Below are positions 54,580-64,000 of a stretch of DNA of 64,000 bases, one piece after another (within the stretch, counting starts at the first letter, position 1; every line of letters begins with the position of its first letter). The stretch spans positions 19,758 through 83,757 of the forward strand of contig JAIEQA010000013.1 in assembly GCA_019748095.1 (NCBI GenBank), given 5' to 3'. The position numbers were made by a program, and so were the translations under genes. This stretch comes from Caulobacteraceae bacterium (GTDB lineage: Bacteria; Pseudomonadota; Alphaproteobacteria; Caulobacterales; Caulobacteraceae). Below the pieces are notes generated by a model, which was not told where the DNA came from, made no database searches, and was given only the letters and a program-made list of their open reading frames with translations.

Positions 54580-54595
54580 CCTAAGCGGCACCACC
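54580..54595 (+). repeat. attR: right attachment core of the genomic island
   Basis: CCTAAGCGGCACCACC, an exact copy of the tRNA-Thr 3' end at 43245-43260. The bases upstream of it no longer match the tRNA, so only the left copy is part of a functional tRNA gene. Confidence 0.88.
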
Positions 54596-54608
54596 TCTTT
54601 CGGATCGG

Positions 54609-55283
54609 CTACTCTGCGAAAGCGAAGCCAGCTTCGGATAGCGAGACCGAAATGTCATCAAGCCGCAAGGCATAGCCCCATTCACGAATGGGACCATCAC
54701 CCACTTGGGTACGTCGTTCCCCAAGATAGATTCCCGACACCAACCAATGCTCGCCACGTTGGGTAATGACTGGCCCACCTGAGCAGCCAGAACCGGCAAC
54801 TTCGCTCAATTCCAAGAAGCGTTGGCCAATCAAGCCGGGAATAGCCCCGCTGAAGCGTCGTCTGAAGTACCCCCTCGTGAAAATGAGATCGGGAGATGGC
54901 AAGGCTCCCCCCAACTCATTCCGTTGTCCGAAGTCATACAAGACGTCGTCGGGATACCCCCACACGTCATAAGGGCCGGAGGCGTGATGCTTCTTGCGGG
55001 AAAGCCTCAACCAAGAAGGAGCATGGTTGAACCCCGTCAGAAGCAGGGCGGCTAGGTCTTCTTGAGGGTGCTCCCAAACAGGTCTCAGTGGAAAAGCTCT
55101 CCACTCCCCATCGATGACGACCATCGCTGCGAGAGACGCTTGATCCTGGACGACGTGTCTAGCCGTGAAGAGGATGTTTTCTGGCCCAATCAGAAAACCC
55201 GTCCCCAACAGATTCCGATATTCGTGGCCTGGACCGACTGACGCGATCGGGAGAACCACGTTTCGAATTAGGCTTTCTGACAT
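54609..55283 (-). CDS. Trypsin-like serine protease (S1 fold), cytoplasmic
   Basis: A 224-residue protease from ATG 55283; an in-frame ATG at 55352 is also possible. The triad is His43 in ILFTARHVV, Asp76 in HPQEDLAAL and Ser168 in GSGCSGGPV. No signal peptide is evident, so it may act inside the cell. It lies only 14 bases beyond attR and its DNA is near 50% G+C by eye, unlike the rich metK gene next to it, which suggests an older insertion at the same tRNA hotspot. Substrate unknown; S1-fold proteases also serve as effectors in some anti-phage systems. Confidence 0.82.
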   Translation of the reverse strand: MSESLIRNVVLPIASVGPGHEYRNLLGTGFLIGPENILFTARHVVQDQASLAAMVVIDGEWRAFPLRPVWEHPQEDLAALLLTGFNHAPSWLRLSRKKHHASGPYDVWGYPDDVLYDFGQRNELGGALPSPDLIFTRGYFRRRFSGAIPGLIGQRFLELSEVAGSGCSGGPVITQRGEHWLVSGIYLGERRTQVGDGPIREWGYALRLDDISVSLSEAGFAFAE

Positions 55284-55407
55284 CCCCTTGTGATGGCCTT
55301 CGGGAAAGTTGCTGTCCAGTCGGCAACGACCCTCCCTTGATCGTATAAGCATATCTTTATATGTCTGCCGGTAATCCCGCCCTCGCGGCTGCCCGGAGCG
55401 ATCCCCC

Positions 55408-56607
55408 TTGTCCCGTTCTTCCTTCCTGTTCACCTCGGAAAGTGTGTCCGAGGGCCATCCCGACAAGGTCGCGGACCGAATCTCCGACACGGTCGTGGAT
55501 CTGTTTCTGTCAAAGGACCCCTATGCGCGGGTCGCGTGCGAGACCCTGACCACCACCAATCTGGTGGTGCTGGCCGGCGAGATCCGCGGCAACGGGATTA
55601 TGGACACGGCGGGCGAATGGGCCCCCGGGGTGCAGGATGAGATCGAGGCTGCCGTGCGCGCCGCCGTACGCGACATCGGCTATGAACAGACCGGCTTCCA
55701 CTGGGAGAAGTTCGAGTTCATCAACCGCCTGCACGGCCAGTCGGCCGACATCGCCGTGGGCGTGGACGCGGCCGGCAACAAGGATGAGGGCGCGGGCGAC
55801 CAGGGCATCATGTTCGGTTATGCGTCGAACGAGACGCCCGAGCTGATGCCGGCCACCCTGCAGTACAGCCACAACATCCTGAAGCGTCTGGCCGAGGTGC
55901 GCCATGCGGGCGACAAGCGTCTGGAGCCGGACGCCAAGAGCCAGGTCACGATCCAGTATGAGGACGGCAAGCCGGTCCGCGCGACCTCGATCGTGCTGTC
56001 GACCCAGCATGCGCCGGGCCTGTCGTCGGCCGATGTGGCCGCCATCGTCAAACCCCATATCCTCGACGTGCTGCCTGCGGGCTTCACCGACGAGAACACC
56101 GTCTGGCACATCAATCCGACCGGCATCTTCGAGATCGGCGGGCCGGACGGCGACGCCGGCGTGACCGGGCGCAAGATCATCGTCGACACTTACGGCGGGG
56201 CCTCGCCCCATGGCGGCGGGGCCTTCTCGGGCAAGGATCCGACCAAGGTCGACCGTTCGGCCGCCTATGCCTGCCGCTATCTGGCCAAGAACGTCGTGGC
56301 GGCCGGTCTGGCTGACCGCTGCACCATCCAGATTTCCTATGCCATCGGCGTGGCGAAGCCCCAGTCGATCCACGTCGACCTGCACGGCACCGGCAAGGGC
56401 TCGGTGACCGAGGCGGTGCTGGAAGAGAACATCCTGGGCCTGATCGGCGGAGCGACGCCCCGCGCGATCCGCGAGCATCTGGGTCTGAACAAGCCGATCT
56501 ACGCCCGCACCTCGGCCTATGGCCATTTCGGCCGGACACCGGACGCGGACGGCGGCTTCAGCTGGGAAAAGACCGATCTGGTCGACCGCCTGAAGGCCCT
56601 GGCCTGA
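55408..56607 (+). CDS. metK: S-adenosylmethionine synthetase
   Basis: Makes SAM from methionine and ATP. 399 residues, starting with TTG 55408, supported by GGAG 9 bases upstream and the usual MetK opening [32 protein letters not shown] and [20 protein letters not shown] are the two signature motifs. The gap to the divergent protease holds an A+T-rich stretch (55343-55363) that could be its promoter; no SAM riboswitch was recognised. Confidence 0.96.
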   Translation: MSRSSFLFTSESVSEGHPDKVADRISDTVVDLFLSKDPYARVACETLTTTNLVVLAGEIRGNGIMDTAGEWAPGVQDEIEAAVRAAVRDIGYEQTGFHWEKFEFINRLHGQSADIAVGVDAAGNKDEGAGDQGIMFGYASNETPELMPATLQYSHNILKRLAEVRHAGDKRLEPDAKSQVTIQYEDGKPVRATSIVLSTQHAPGLSSADVAAIVKPHILDVLPAGFTDENTVWHINPTGIFEIGGPDGDAGVTGRKIIVDTYGGASPHGGGAFSGKDPTKVDRSAAYACRYLAKNVVAAGLADRCTIQISYAIGVAKPQSIHVDLHGTGKGSVTEAVLEENILGLIGGATPRAIREHLGLNKPIYARTSAYGHFGRTPDADGGFSWEKTDLVDRLKALA

Positions 56608-56708
56608 TCCTTCCTGACCGGATTCCACCGGGACATTGACCCTGACCGGCCCTTGCACCCATGTGGCGCAGGGGCCGACTTGGGTCGCCCCGTCGGGGGA
56701 AACTGTCC

Positions 56709-57065
56709 ATGAAACTCGGGATCACAGGCATGCTGGCTGCGGCCGCCATTCTGGGCTCGGTGAGTCCTGCAGCGGCCCAGGACGGCGACTACTATGCCTT
56801 CACCCTGTTCAACGGCACGCCGTGGACCATCCTGACCTTCCAGACGGGTGAACCCAACGGGACCTACAGCCGGGACTGGATGCCGAACAGGGTGCTGGAG
56901 CCCGGCGACAGTGTCGCCCTGCGCTTTCATGATTCCGAAGATGCCTGCGAATACTACGTCAAGATCGTCTTCGAGGACGGTGACGCGTGGCAGCAGAAGC
57001 TGGACTTCTGTGAACTGGAGTCTGTCGTCGTCAACGAGGACGGGGTCATCGAAGGCATCGAATAG
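56709..57065 (+). CDS. Small secreted protein, paralogue of the one at 62.3 kb
   Basis: 118 residues from ATG 56709 (GGGGGA about 9 bases upstream), with signal peptide MKLGITGMLAAAAILGSVSPAAAQ. The mature part is acidic and mostly beta: LFNGTPWTILTFQTG.., SRDWMPNRVLEPGDSVALRF, DACEYYVKIVFEDGD, LDFCELESVVV; the two Cys may pair. The same landmarks (N-x-T-x-W-T, W-S/x-R-D, L-x-P-G-x-S, A-C-x-Y, C) recur in the protein at 62297-62707. Function unknown. Confidence 0.75.
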   Translation: MKLGITGMLAAAAILGSVSPAAAQDGDYYAFTLFNGTPWTILTFQTGEPNGTYSRDWMPNRVLEPGDSVALRFHDSEDACEYYVKIVFEDGDAWQQKLDFCELESVVVNEDGVIEGIE

Positions 57066-57111
57066 GCCAAAACGCCTTTCGCCGGTCGTTCCGGCCCGCT
57101 AACAGCGCGCC

Positions 57112-57813
57112 ATGACCTCTGCCCCTCCCTCCCGCAGCCCCGATGCGCCCCTGCGCTCGTTCGGTCGCATCAAGTCGCGCGCCGTCAAGCCGAGGCAGGC
57201 GGCCCTGTTCGACACCCTTTTGCCGCGGGTGCGACTGCCCGATCCGGCCGCCGGTCCGATCGATCCCCGTGCCCTGATGCCGGAGGCCACGGAGGCGTGG
57301 CTCGAGATCGGCTTCGGCGGGGGCGAGCATCTGGCGGCCCAGGCGGCGGCACACCCGTCCGCCCTGATGATCGGCTGCGAGCCCTTTATCAACGGCGTGG
57401 CCTCGGCCCTTCGCCATATCGAGGAGGGCGGCCTCACCAATGTGCGTCTGCACGCCGACGATGCGCGGGCCGTGGTCGAGGCCCTGCCGGACGCGTCGCT
57501 GGACCGGATCATGATCCTGTTCCCGGATCCCTGGCACAAGGCGCGGCACAACAAGCGTCGCCTCATCCAGCCGGCCTTCGCAGCCGATCTGGCGCGGGTG
57601 CTCAAGCCGGGCGGGCGGCTGCGGTTCGTCACCGACTGGAAGGACTATGCCGGCTGGGCGCTGGAGCGGTTTCTGGCGACCCCGGGGCTGGTCTGGCTGG
57701 CGGACGAGGCGGCTGATTGGCGCGTGGCACCAACCGACCATGTGGTGACCCGCTATGAGGAGAAGCGGCTCGGGGATACCGACCCGCTCTTTCTCGAGTT
57801 CGAACGAACCTGA
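57112..57813 (+). CDS. trmB: tRNA (guanine46-N7)-methyltransferase
   Basis: A 233-residue SAM-dependent enzyme making m7G46 in the tRNA variable loop. LEIGFGGGEHLA is the SAM motif, IMILFPDPWHKARHNKRRLIQ is the TrmB signature with catalytic-region D-P-W-H-K, and FVTDWKDYAGW follows. Located shortly after metK and a small secreted protein; metK supplies its cofactor. Confidence 0.95.
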   Translation: MTSAPPSRSPDAPLRSFGRIKSRAVKPRQAALFDTLLPRVRLPDPAAGPIDPRALMPEATEAWLEIGFGGGEHLAAQAAAHPSALMIGCEPFINGVASALRHIEEGGLTNVRLHADDARAVVEALPDASLDRIMILFPDPWHKARHNKRRLIQPAFAADLARVLKPGGRLRFVTDWKDYAGWALERFLATPGLVWLADEAADWRVAPTDHVVTRYEEKRLGDTDPLFLEFERT

Positions 57814-57870
57814 TCGATCGTCAGTCGTCTGAACCCGGCCGCGCCGGTGCCGGTGCCGTTGGCGTTGTTG

Positions 57871-57901
57871 GTCGCTTTGGTCGTGAATTGGCGACTTTTT
57901 T
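57871..57901 (+). terminator. Possible weak intrinsic terminator after trmB
   Basis: GTCGC (57871-57875) and GCGAC (57891-57895) can pair and are followed by six T (57896-57901). The stem is only 5 bp with a 15-base loop, so the call rests mainly on the T-run in this G+C-rich context and on its place between convergent genes. Confidence 0.3.
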
Positions 57902-57951
57902 GATCAGTTTGCACCGGGTCGCAACGCCTCGCCCGACCCGGGGCGATGGGC

Positions 57952-58701
57952 TCAGGCCTGACGGAAGCCGAGCACGTCCTGCATGTCGTAAAAACCGGGC
58001 TTGCGGGTCCGCACCCAGGCGGCGGCAGCGATGGCCCCCTTGGCGAACAGGGACCGGTCGATAGCCGAATGGCTGAGGGTCAGGGTCTCGTCATCGGAGG
58101 CGAACAACACGGTATGGTCCCCGACAATGCCGCCGGCCCGGACCGAGGCGAACCCGATGGATCCGACCTTGCGGGCCTCGCCCACGCCGTCGTGAGGCGG
58201 ACTGCGCAGCTCGGCGAGGTCATGCCCGCGGCCCGCGGCAGCGGCCTCACCCAGCATCAGGGCGGTCCCCGAGGGGGCGTCGATCTTCTTGCGGTGATGC
58301 GCCTCGGTGATCTCGATGTCCCAATCGCGCGCGTCCAGCCGCAGGGCGGCGTGTTCGACAAGACCGATCAGGATGTTCACACCCAGGGAAAAATTGCCGC
58401 TGCGAACGATGGCAATTCGCTCGGACGCGGCGGCGAGCGCCGCCTCCTGTTCCGGCGTAAATCCGGTGGAGCCGATCACCAGCGCCGGTCCGCCCCGTTC
58501 GGCACAGGTCCTCGCCAGGGCCGTCGAGGCCTCGGCGGTCGAAAAGTCGATGACGACGTCGCACAGGCCCAGTTCCGGTGTTTCGCCCCAGTCGAACCGG
58601 ACCGGAACCATGACGTCCTCACGGGCGTCCAGCGCCTGGCTGACCGCCCGACCCATCCGTCCCCGTGCGCCCGAAATGCCGACGTGAAACAACTCGCTCA
58701 A
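57952..58701 (-). CDS. dapB: 4-hydroxy-tetrahydrodipicolinate reductase
   Basis: The lysine/peptidoglycan precursor pathway enzyme acting before DapF. With a TTG start at 58701 it is 249 residues and begins six residues before the NADH motif HVGISGARGRMGRAV, as in relatives; an ATG at 58734 overlapping the dnaJ stop gives 11 more residues and is a fair alternative. GNFSLGVNILIG and EAHHRKKIDAPSGTAL are the catalytic and substrate-binding signatures. Downstream of dnaJ on the same strand. Confidence 0.93.
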   Translation of the reverse strand: MSELFHVGISGARGRMGRAVSQALDAREDVMVPVRFDWGETPELGLCDVVIDFSTAEASTALARTCAERGGPALVIGSTGFTPEQEAALAAASERIAIVRSGNFSLGVNILIGLVEHAALRLDARDWDIEITEAHHRKKIDAPSGTALMLGEAAAAGRGHDLAELRSPPHDGVGEARKVGSIGFASVRAGGIVGDHTVLFASDDETLTLSHSAIDRSLFAKGAIAAAAWVRTRKPGFYDMQDVLGFRQA

Positions 58702-58723
58702 GTCCCCGCCACCCGCGCCGCGA

Positions 58724-59911
58724 TCACTGGGCATTCTCGCGCGAAGTCCGGGCGTCGTCCTCGGCCCCCAGGATATCCGCCCAGAACCGCTTGGCCTTGC
58801 CGGCAAAGCTGGAGTTGCGCGGATTCTGGCCCGCGCCAAACGATGCGGCCAGTTCCTGCATCAGTTCCTTCTGACGCGGGGTCAGGTCGGTGGGGGTCTC
58901 GACGAACAGTTCGACCACCAGATCGCCGCGTTGACGGCCGTTCAGATGCGGCATGCCCTTGCCCCGGATCCTTATGGTCTTGCCGGTCTGGGCCCCGGCG
59001 GGCACCTGGACCGGAGCCTTGCATTCACCGTCGCAGGCGGTGGAGGTCAGGCAGGGGGCCTCGATATCGCCGCCCAGGGCCGCGACCGTCATCGGGACGG
59101 GCACGGTACACAGCAGATCCAGATTGTCCCGCTCGAACAGGTCGTGGGGCGTGACCGCCAGGAAGACATAGAGGTCGCCGCGCGGGCCACCCCGGGTTCC
59201 GGCATCGCCCTCGCCCGAGAGACGGATGCGCGAGCCTTCGTCCACGCCGGCCGGGATTTTCAACGACAGTTTGCGCGTCTTCCGGACCTGTCCGTGGCCG
59301 TGACAGCTGCCGCACACATCGGCCGGTGCCAGCCGCTGGCCCTGTCCGCCGCAGGAGGGGCAGGTGCGTTCCATCTGGAAGAAGCCGTTGGCCTGTCGCA
59401 CCCGGCCCGCCCCGTTGCAGGTCGAGCAGGTGCTGGCCTTGGCCCCGGGTTTGGCCCCTGAGCCGTCGCAGGTTTCACAGGTGGCCGTGGTCGGGACGGC
59501 GATCTCGACCTCGGCACCGCGGTAGGCCTGTTCCAGCGTGATCTCGAGATCGTAGCGCAGGTCCGATCCGCGTCGCGGGCCGTTCGACTGTCGACGGCCA
59601 CCGAACACATCGCCAAAGGCATCGCCGAAGACCTGGGAGAAGATGTCGTTGACGTCGTGGAAGCCCTGCTGGCCACCTCCTCCGCCGCCGTTGACACCGG
59701 CGTGACCGTAGCGGTCGTAGGCGGCGCGCTTCTGGTCGTCGGACAGGACGGTGTAAGCCTCCGACAGTTCCTTGAACTTCGCCATCGAGGCTTCGGATCC
59801 GCCATTGCGGTCCGGGTGATGCTCCATCGCCAGCTTGCGATAGGCTGATTTCAGGCCGGCGGCGTCGATCGTCCGATCGACCCCCAGCACCTCGTAATAA
59901 TCACGCGCCAT
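58724..59911 (-). CDS. dnaJ: Chaperone DnaJ (Hsp40)
   Basis: 395 residues from ATG 59911. The J domain has [32 protein letters not shown] with the HPD motif that stimulates DnaK, a Gly-rich linker ([13 protein letters not shown]), four C-x-x-C-x-G-x-G zinc repeats ([32 protein letters not shown]) and the substrate-binding C-terminal domain. Placed after dnaK, with a 162-base gap holding a strong hairpin that may lower its expression relative to DnaK. Confidence 0.96.
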   Translation of the reverse strand: MARDYYEVLGVDRTIDAAGLKSAYRKLAMEHHPDRNGGSEASMAKFKELSEAYTVLSDDQKRAAYDRYGHAGVNGGGGGGQQGFHDVNDIFSQVFGDAFGDVFGGRRQSNGPRRGSDLRYDLEITLEQAYRGAEVEIAVPTTATCETCDGSGAKPGAKASTCSTCNGAGRVRQANGFFQMERTCPSCGGQGQRLAPADVCGSCHGHGQVRKTRKLSLKIPAGVDEGSRIRLSGEGDAGTRGGPRGDLYVFLAVTPHDLFERDNLDLLCTVPVPMTVAALGGDIEAPCLTSTACDGECKAPVQVPAGAQTGKTIRIRGKGMPHLNGRQRGDLVVELFVETPTDLTPRQKELMQELAASFGAGQNPRNSSFAGKAKRFWADILGAEDDARTSRENAQ

Positions 59912-60037
59912 GCGCAGATCGTCCTCTACCAACCCCGGACAGACCGTTCACGTCGCTGACCCTGCGGCGCAAGCGGTGTGTCGCCCCCAAACAGACATGG
60001 GTGCCGGGTGGGATGATGCAAGTTTCATGAAAGCCAC

Positions 60038-60066
60038 GATCCTCCCCCGCGACGCGGGGGAGGATC
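60038..60066. repeat. Perfect 13-bp hairpin between dnaK and dnaJ
   Basis: GATCCTCCCCCGC (60038-60050) and its exact complement (60054-60066) enclose a 3-base loop, starting 7 bases after the dnaK stop. Very stable G+C-rich stem; no U-run follows on the minus strand. Likely an RNA-stabilising or attenuating hairpin; the sequence type (CTCCCCCGCGACGCGGGGGAG) recurs as a dispersed repeat in related genomes. Confidence 0.75.
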
Positions 60067-60073
60067 ACAGGGC

Positions 60074-61975
<1,902 letters not shown>

Positions 61976-62144
61976 GAGCCTTATGTCTCTCCGTCTGGCG
62001 GGCGATGCGGCGGCCTTGTCGAAAAGCGCCGCGCGTGACCGCCCCCGTTTGGTTTGCACCGGCCCGCAGAAGCACGGACACGGCAGGTTGGGGTCTTTCC
62101 CCGGTGAACCCCCACGCATTGCAGGGTCTCTCGGGCTGGTCCGG

Positions 62145-62172
62145 ATATGGGAAAGTCGTCATGCCCCGCAAG
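62145..62172 (-). promoter_or_regulatory. Putative sigma-32 (RpoH) heat-shock promoter of dnaK
   Basis: On the minus strand CTTGCGG (-35, 62172-62166), a 14-base spacer, then CCCATAT (-10, 62151-62145) fits the alphaproteobacterial RpoH consensus CTTG..-N-CCCATAT. It lies about 170 bases upstream of the dnaK ATG. The rest of the 321-base gap between dnaK and the secreted-protein gene (61976-62296) shows no gene. Confidence 0.6.
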
Positions 62173-62296
62173 GGCCTGATACGTCCCGGGTGCGGAATCC
62201 GGAAGAGTCAGGCCTCATCAGGTGCACCGAAAGCGGGCCTGGGGCAGGATTGGCGGCGAATGCGGGTGGCCGGCCCGCGCTTTCCGGACGCTGCTC

Positions 62297-62707
62297 ATGT
62301 TCCTGACGCCGCCCTCCCCTCACCGGCGGGCCACCACGATCGTCCTGGTCGCGAGTCTGGTCTGGCTTACCGCGTCACCCGGGTTCGCCTCCGTCGCAGG
62401 GCTCTCCCATCCGACGGGCCGGACGCCCGTGACCATGCAGGCCGAGGATGGCTACAACCGCAATGTCCGGATCCACAACCAGACCGGCTGGACGATGACA
62501 CGCCTCCAGGCCTCCAGCAGCGGGGCCTGGAGCCGGGATCTGCTCCGGGCCGGGACGCTGTCGCCGGGGGAAAGTCGGGTGGTGAGCATAGACGACGGCT
62601 CGGGAGCCTGTCGCTATGCCCTGCGGGCGGAATTCGACAACGGCCAGGCCCTGGAGAGAAGCGGGATCAACGCCTGTCAGGTCGCCGACTATTATTTCAC
62701 GCGCTAG
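62297..62707 (+). CDS. Small secreted protein, paralogue of the one at 56.7 kb
   Basis: 136 residues from ATG 62297 (MFLTPPSPHRRATTIVLVASLVWLTASPGFA, signal peptide); in-frame starts up to 62222 are less convincing. The mature domain repeats the landmarks of the 56709-57065 protein: IHNQTGWTMTRLQ, AWSRDLLRAGTLSPGESRVVSI, GACRYALRAEFDNGQALE, INACQV. Two Cys are conserved between them. Function unknown. It is divergent from dnaK, and its start lies about 125 bases beyond the heat-shock promoter. Confidence 0.72.
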   Translation: MFLTPPSPHRRATTIVLVASLVWLTASPGFASVAGLSHPTGRTPVTMQAEDGYNRNVRIHNQTGWTMTRLQASSSGAWSRDLLRAGTLSPGESRVVSIDDGSGACRYALRAEFDNGQALERSGINACQVADYYFTR

Positions 62708-62725
62708 GGTCTGATAGGAGGGCGG

Positions 62726-63331
62726 ATGGAGCCCTTTCCCGATCTGCCCGGGTTTCGCTACTGGCCCGGCCGGCTGGATGAGCCCGCCCGGATCGCCCTG
62801 CTGGCCGAGGTCGAGGCGGCACTGGCGATCGCCCCCCTCTATCGTCCTGTAACGCCGGGCGGGAAGCCGTTTTCCGTACAGATGAGCAATCTGGGGCCTC
62901 TGGGATGGGTCTCGGACTGCGCGGGCTATCGCTATCAGCCCACCCACCCCGGGACCGGCGCACCCTGGCCGGCGATTCCGCCCCGTCTGACCGACCTGTG
63001 GTCCACCCTGTGCGACTGGCCTGAGCCGCCCGACGCCTGTCTGGTCAATCTGTACCGGGACGCGGCGCGGATGGGGCTGCATCAGGACCGGGATGAAGCG
63101 GACCTGCGGGCCCCGGTGCTATCTGTCTCGCTGGGGGACACGGCTGTGTTCCGGATCGGTCCGGCGGGTGGAGGTCCGACACGGTCGCTGCGACTGTCCT
63201 CCGGGGACGTCTGTGCCCTCACGGGGCCGGCGCGGCTGGCCCGGCACGGGATCGACCGGCTGCTGGCCGGATCGTCTCAACTGATCCCGGGCGGCGGCCG
63301 GATCAACCTGACCCTGAGGCGCGCGACCTGA
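62726..63331 (+). CDS. alkB: AlkB-type 2-oxoglutarate/Fe(II)-dependent DNA repair dioxygenase
   Basis: A 201-residue enzyme reversing N1-methyladenine and N3-methylcytosine damage. Iron ligands are His119 and Asp121 in GLHQDRDE and His174 in ARHGIDR; 2-oxoglutarate is held by Arg192 and Arg198 in RINLTLRR. N-L-Y and V-S-L-G-D-T-A-V-F are further AlkB motifs. TAGGAGG lies 6 bases before the ATG. 18 bases after the secreted protein, so possibly co-transcribed. Confidence 0.93.
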   Translation: MEPFPDLPGFRYWPGRLDEPARIALLAEVEAALAIAPLYRPVTPGGKPFSVQMSNLGPLGWVSDCAGYRYQPTHPGTGAPWPAIPPRLTDLWSTLCDWPEPPDACLVNLYRDAARMGLHQDRDEADLRAPVLSVSLGDTAVFRIGPAGGGPTRSLRLSSGDVCALTGPARLARHGIDRLLAGSSQLIPGGGRINLTLRRAT

Positions 63332-63404
63332 GGTCACGGGGCAGTGACTCGACGGCTCGGCCCGGCGTCGTCACAGTCAAGCCAGACCCGCAAGGAGCGC
63401 CCCC

Positions 63405-64000
63405 ATGACCGTCCTGATCCGCCCCGAAGGCCCCATGCCCGACGATTTCCGCCCGTCCCGCCGGTCTCTGGCCGGTCTCGGGGCCGGCGCGGTGTTCACC
63501 GGTTATGCCGTCGCCGCTCTGGCCCAGGACGCCATGCCCATCACCACCGACAGCGCCGGGCTGGAGACCGGAATGGTCCGCTATCCTTCCACCGACGGGT
63601 TCGATCTGCCGGCCTATGTGGCGCGCCCCGAGGGCGAGGGCCCCTTCCCCGTCGTGATCGTGGTGTCGGAGATCTTTGGCCTGCACGCCTATATTCAGGA
63701 CGTGGCGCGGCGTCTGGCCAAGGCAGGCTATGCTGCCGTCGCCCCGGCCTTCTTTGTCCGGGTCGAGGATCCGGCTCCGTTGGCCGATATGCAACGCATC
63801 CAGGCCATCGTGGCTGCCGCCGACTATGAACAGGTCATGGGCGATATCGCCGCAACCCTGGAGTGGGCCTCGGGCCAGTTGTGGGCCAATACGGACAAGG
63901 TCGGGATCACCGGCTTCTGCTGGGGCGGCAAGGTGGTGTGGCAGGCGGCGGCGCGGTTCACCGCCATCGATGCCGGCGTGGCCTGGTACGGGCGTCTGGC
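63405..64000 (+). CDS. Dienelactone hydrolase family protein, probably Tat-exported (3' end outside window)
   Basis: Open to the right edge: 198 complete codons plus two bases. ATG 63405 has AAGGAG 7 bases upstream. The N-terminus PSRRSLAGLGAGAVFTGYAVAALAQ looks like a twin-arginine signal, so the enzyme may be folded and exported. P-Y-Y-A-like VARPEGEGPFPVVIVVSEIFGLHAYIQDVARRLAKAGYAAVAPAFF matches DLH, and the nucleophile Cys172 lies in ITGFCWGG. The Asp and His of the triad would fall beyond the window. Substrate unknown. Confidence 0.88.
   Translation, partial: MTVLIRPEGPMPDDFRPSRRSLAGLGAGAVFTGYAVAALAQDAMPITTDSAGLETGMVRYPSTDGFDLPAYVARPEGEGPFPVVIVVSEIFGLHAYIQDVARRLAKAGYAAVAPAFFVRVEDPAPLADMQRIQAIVAAADYEQVMGDIAATLEWASGQLWANTDKVGITGFCWGGKVVWQAAARFTAIDAGVAWYGRL

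Larger units (their letters stand above)
43245..54595. mobile_element. tRNA-Thr-integrated genomic island carrying a putative defence operon
   Basis: 11.3 kb bounded by the 16-bp direct repeats 43245-43260 and 54580-54595, with a P4-type integrase reading inward from the tRNA end. Contents: integrase, an unknown protein, two small HTH proteins, a second recombinase, and a four-gene methyltransferase/GIY-YIG/helicase/GIY-YIG operon. G+C is patchy and in places visibly lower than in the flanks. No conjugation, replication or phage structural genes were seen, so it probably needs a helper to move between cells. Confidence 0.88.

Noticed and set aside
43245..54595. Prophage
   Set aside because: No capsid, portal, terminase, tail or lysis genes; only integrases, small HTH proteins and the defence-like operon.
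55284..55407. SAM riboswitch before metK
   Set aside because: The short leader shows no recognisable SAM-I, SAM-II or SAM/SAH pseudoknot elements; only an A+T-rich promoter-like patch.

Overview
The window is high-G+C bacterial DNA from what looks like a Caulobacterales alphaproteobacterium, most likely Brevundimonas or a close relative. This is inferred from gene content and neighbourhoods: tsaD-gpsA divergent from hemC-hemD; rsmI-yraN-SirB1-gshB-comM; dnaK-dnaJ-dapB; a phasin; a malic enzyme with a phosphotransacetylase tail; and dispersed hairpin repeats. Apart from one insertion it is compact housekeeping chromosome with many 4-base ATGA stop/start overlaps.

1-12 kb: the 3' part of NAD synthetase, a PhnA-like protein, an alpha/beta hydrolase, GmhB, an aminotransferase/oxidoreductase pair of nucleotide-sugar type followed by a GNAT protein, a MaoC dehydratase with a threonine dehydratase, glycerol kinase with an APH-like kinase, and two secreted proteins. 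12-22.7 kb: two tandem exported prolyl-oligopeptidase paralogues, a K+ channel with a zinc ribbon, DapF, malic enzyme and an AmpG-type permease. 22.7-31 kb: a soluble hybrid histidine kinase, ComM, GshB, a SirB1-like protein, YraN, RsmI, HemW and RdgB. 31-43 kb: a 38-residue membrane peptide, a DUF2975/HTH pair, an Smr protein, adenosine kinase, an ATP-grasp enzyme, Nth, an amine oxidase, a creatininase-like protein, a phasin, a Rieske protein, GpsA, TsaD, HemC, HemD and tRNA-Thr(CGT).

43.2-54.6 kb is an integrated genomic island. The 3' end of tRNA-Thr is repeated exactly (16 bp) 11.3 kb downstream, and a P4-type integrase sits just inside the tRNA end. The island carries small HTH proteins, a second tyrosine recombinase, and a tightly coupled four-gene operon: an MmeI-like adenine methyltransferase without an evident nuclease domain, a protein combining a possible modified-base reader with a GIY-YIG-like domain, an SF2 helicase and a GIY-YIG nuclease. 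I read this operon as a candidate restriction-modification-like defence system that I cannot match to a named type; it is the most interesting part of the window.

54.6-64 kb: a low-G+C trypsin-like protease just outside the right attachment site, then MetK, TrmB, DapB, DnaJ, DnaK (with a sigma-32-like promoter), two small secreted paralogues, AlkB and a dienelactone hydrolase cut by the window end. No rRNA, CRISPR array, transposase or replication origin was seen. Functions are read from motifs and family resemblance; no database search was run.
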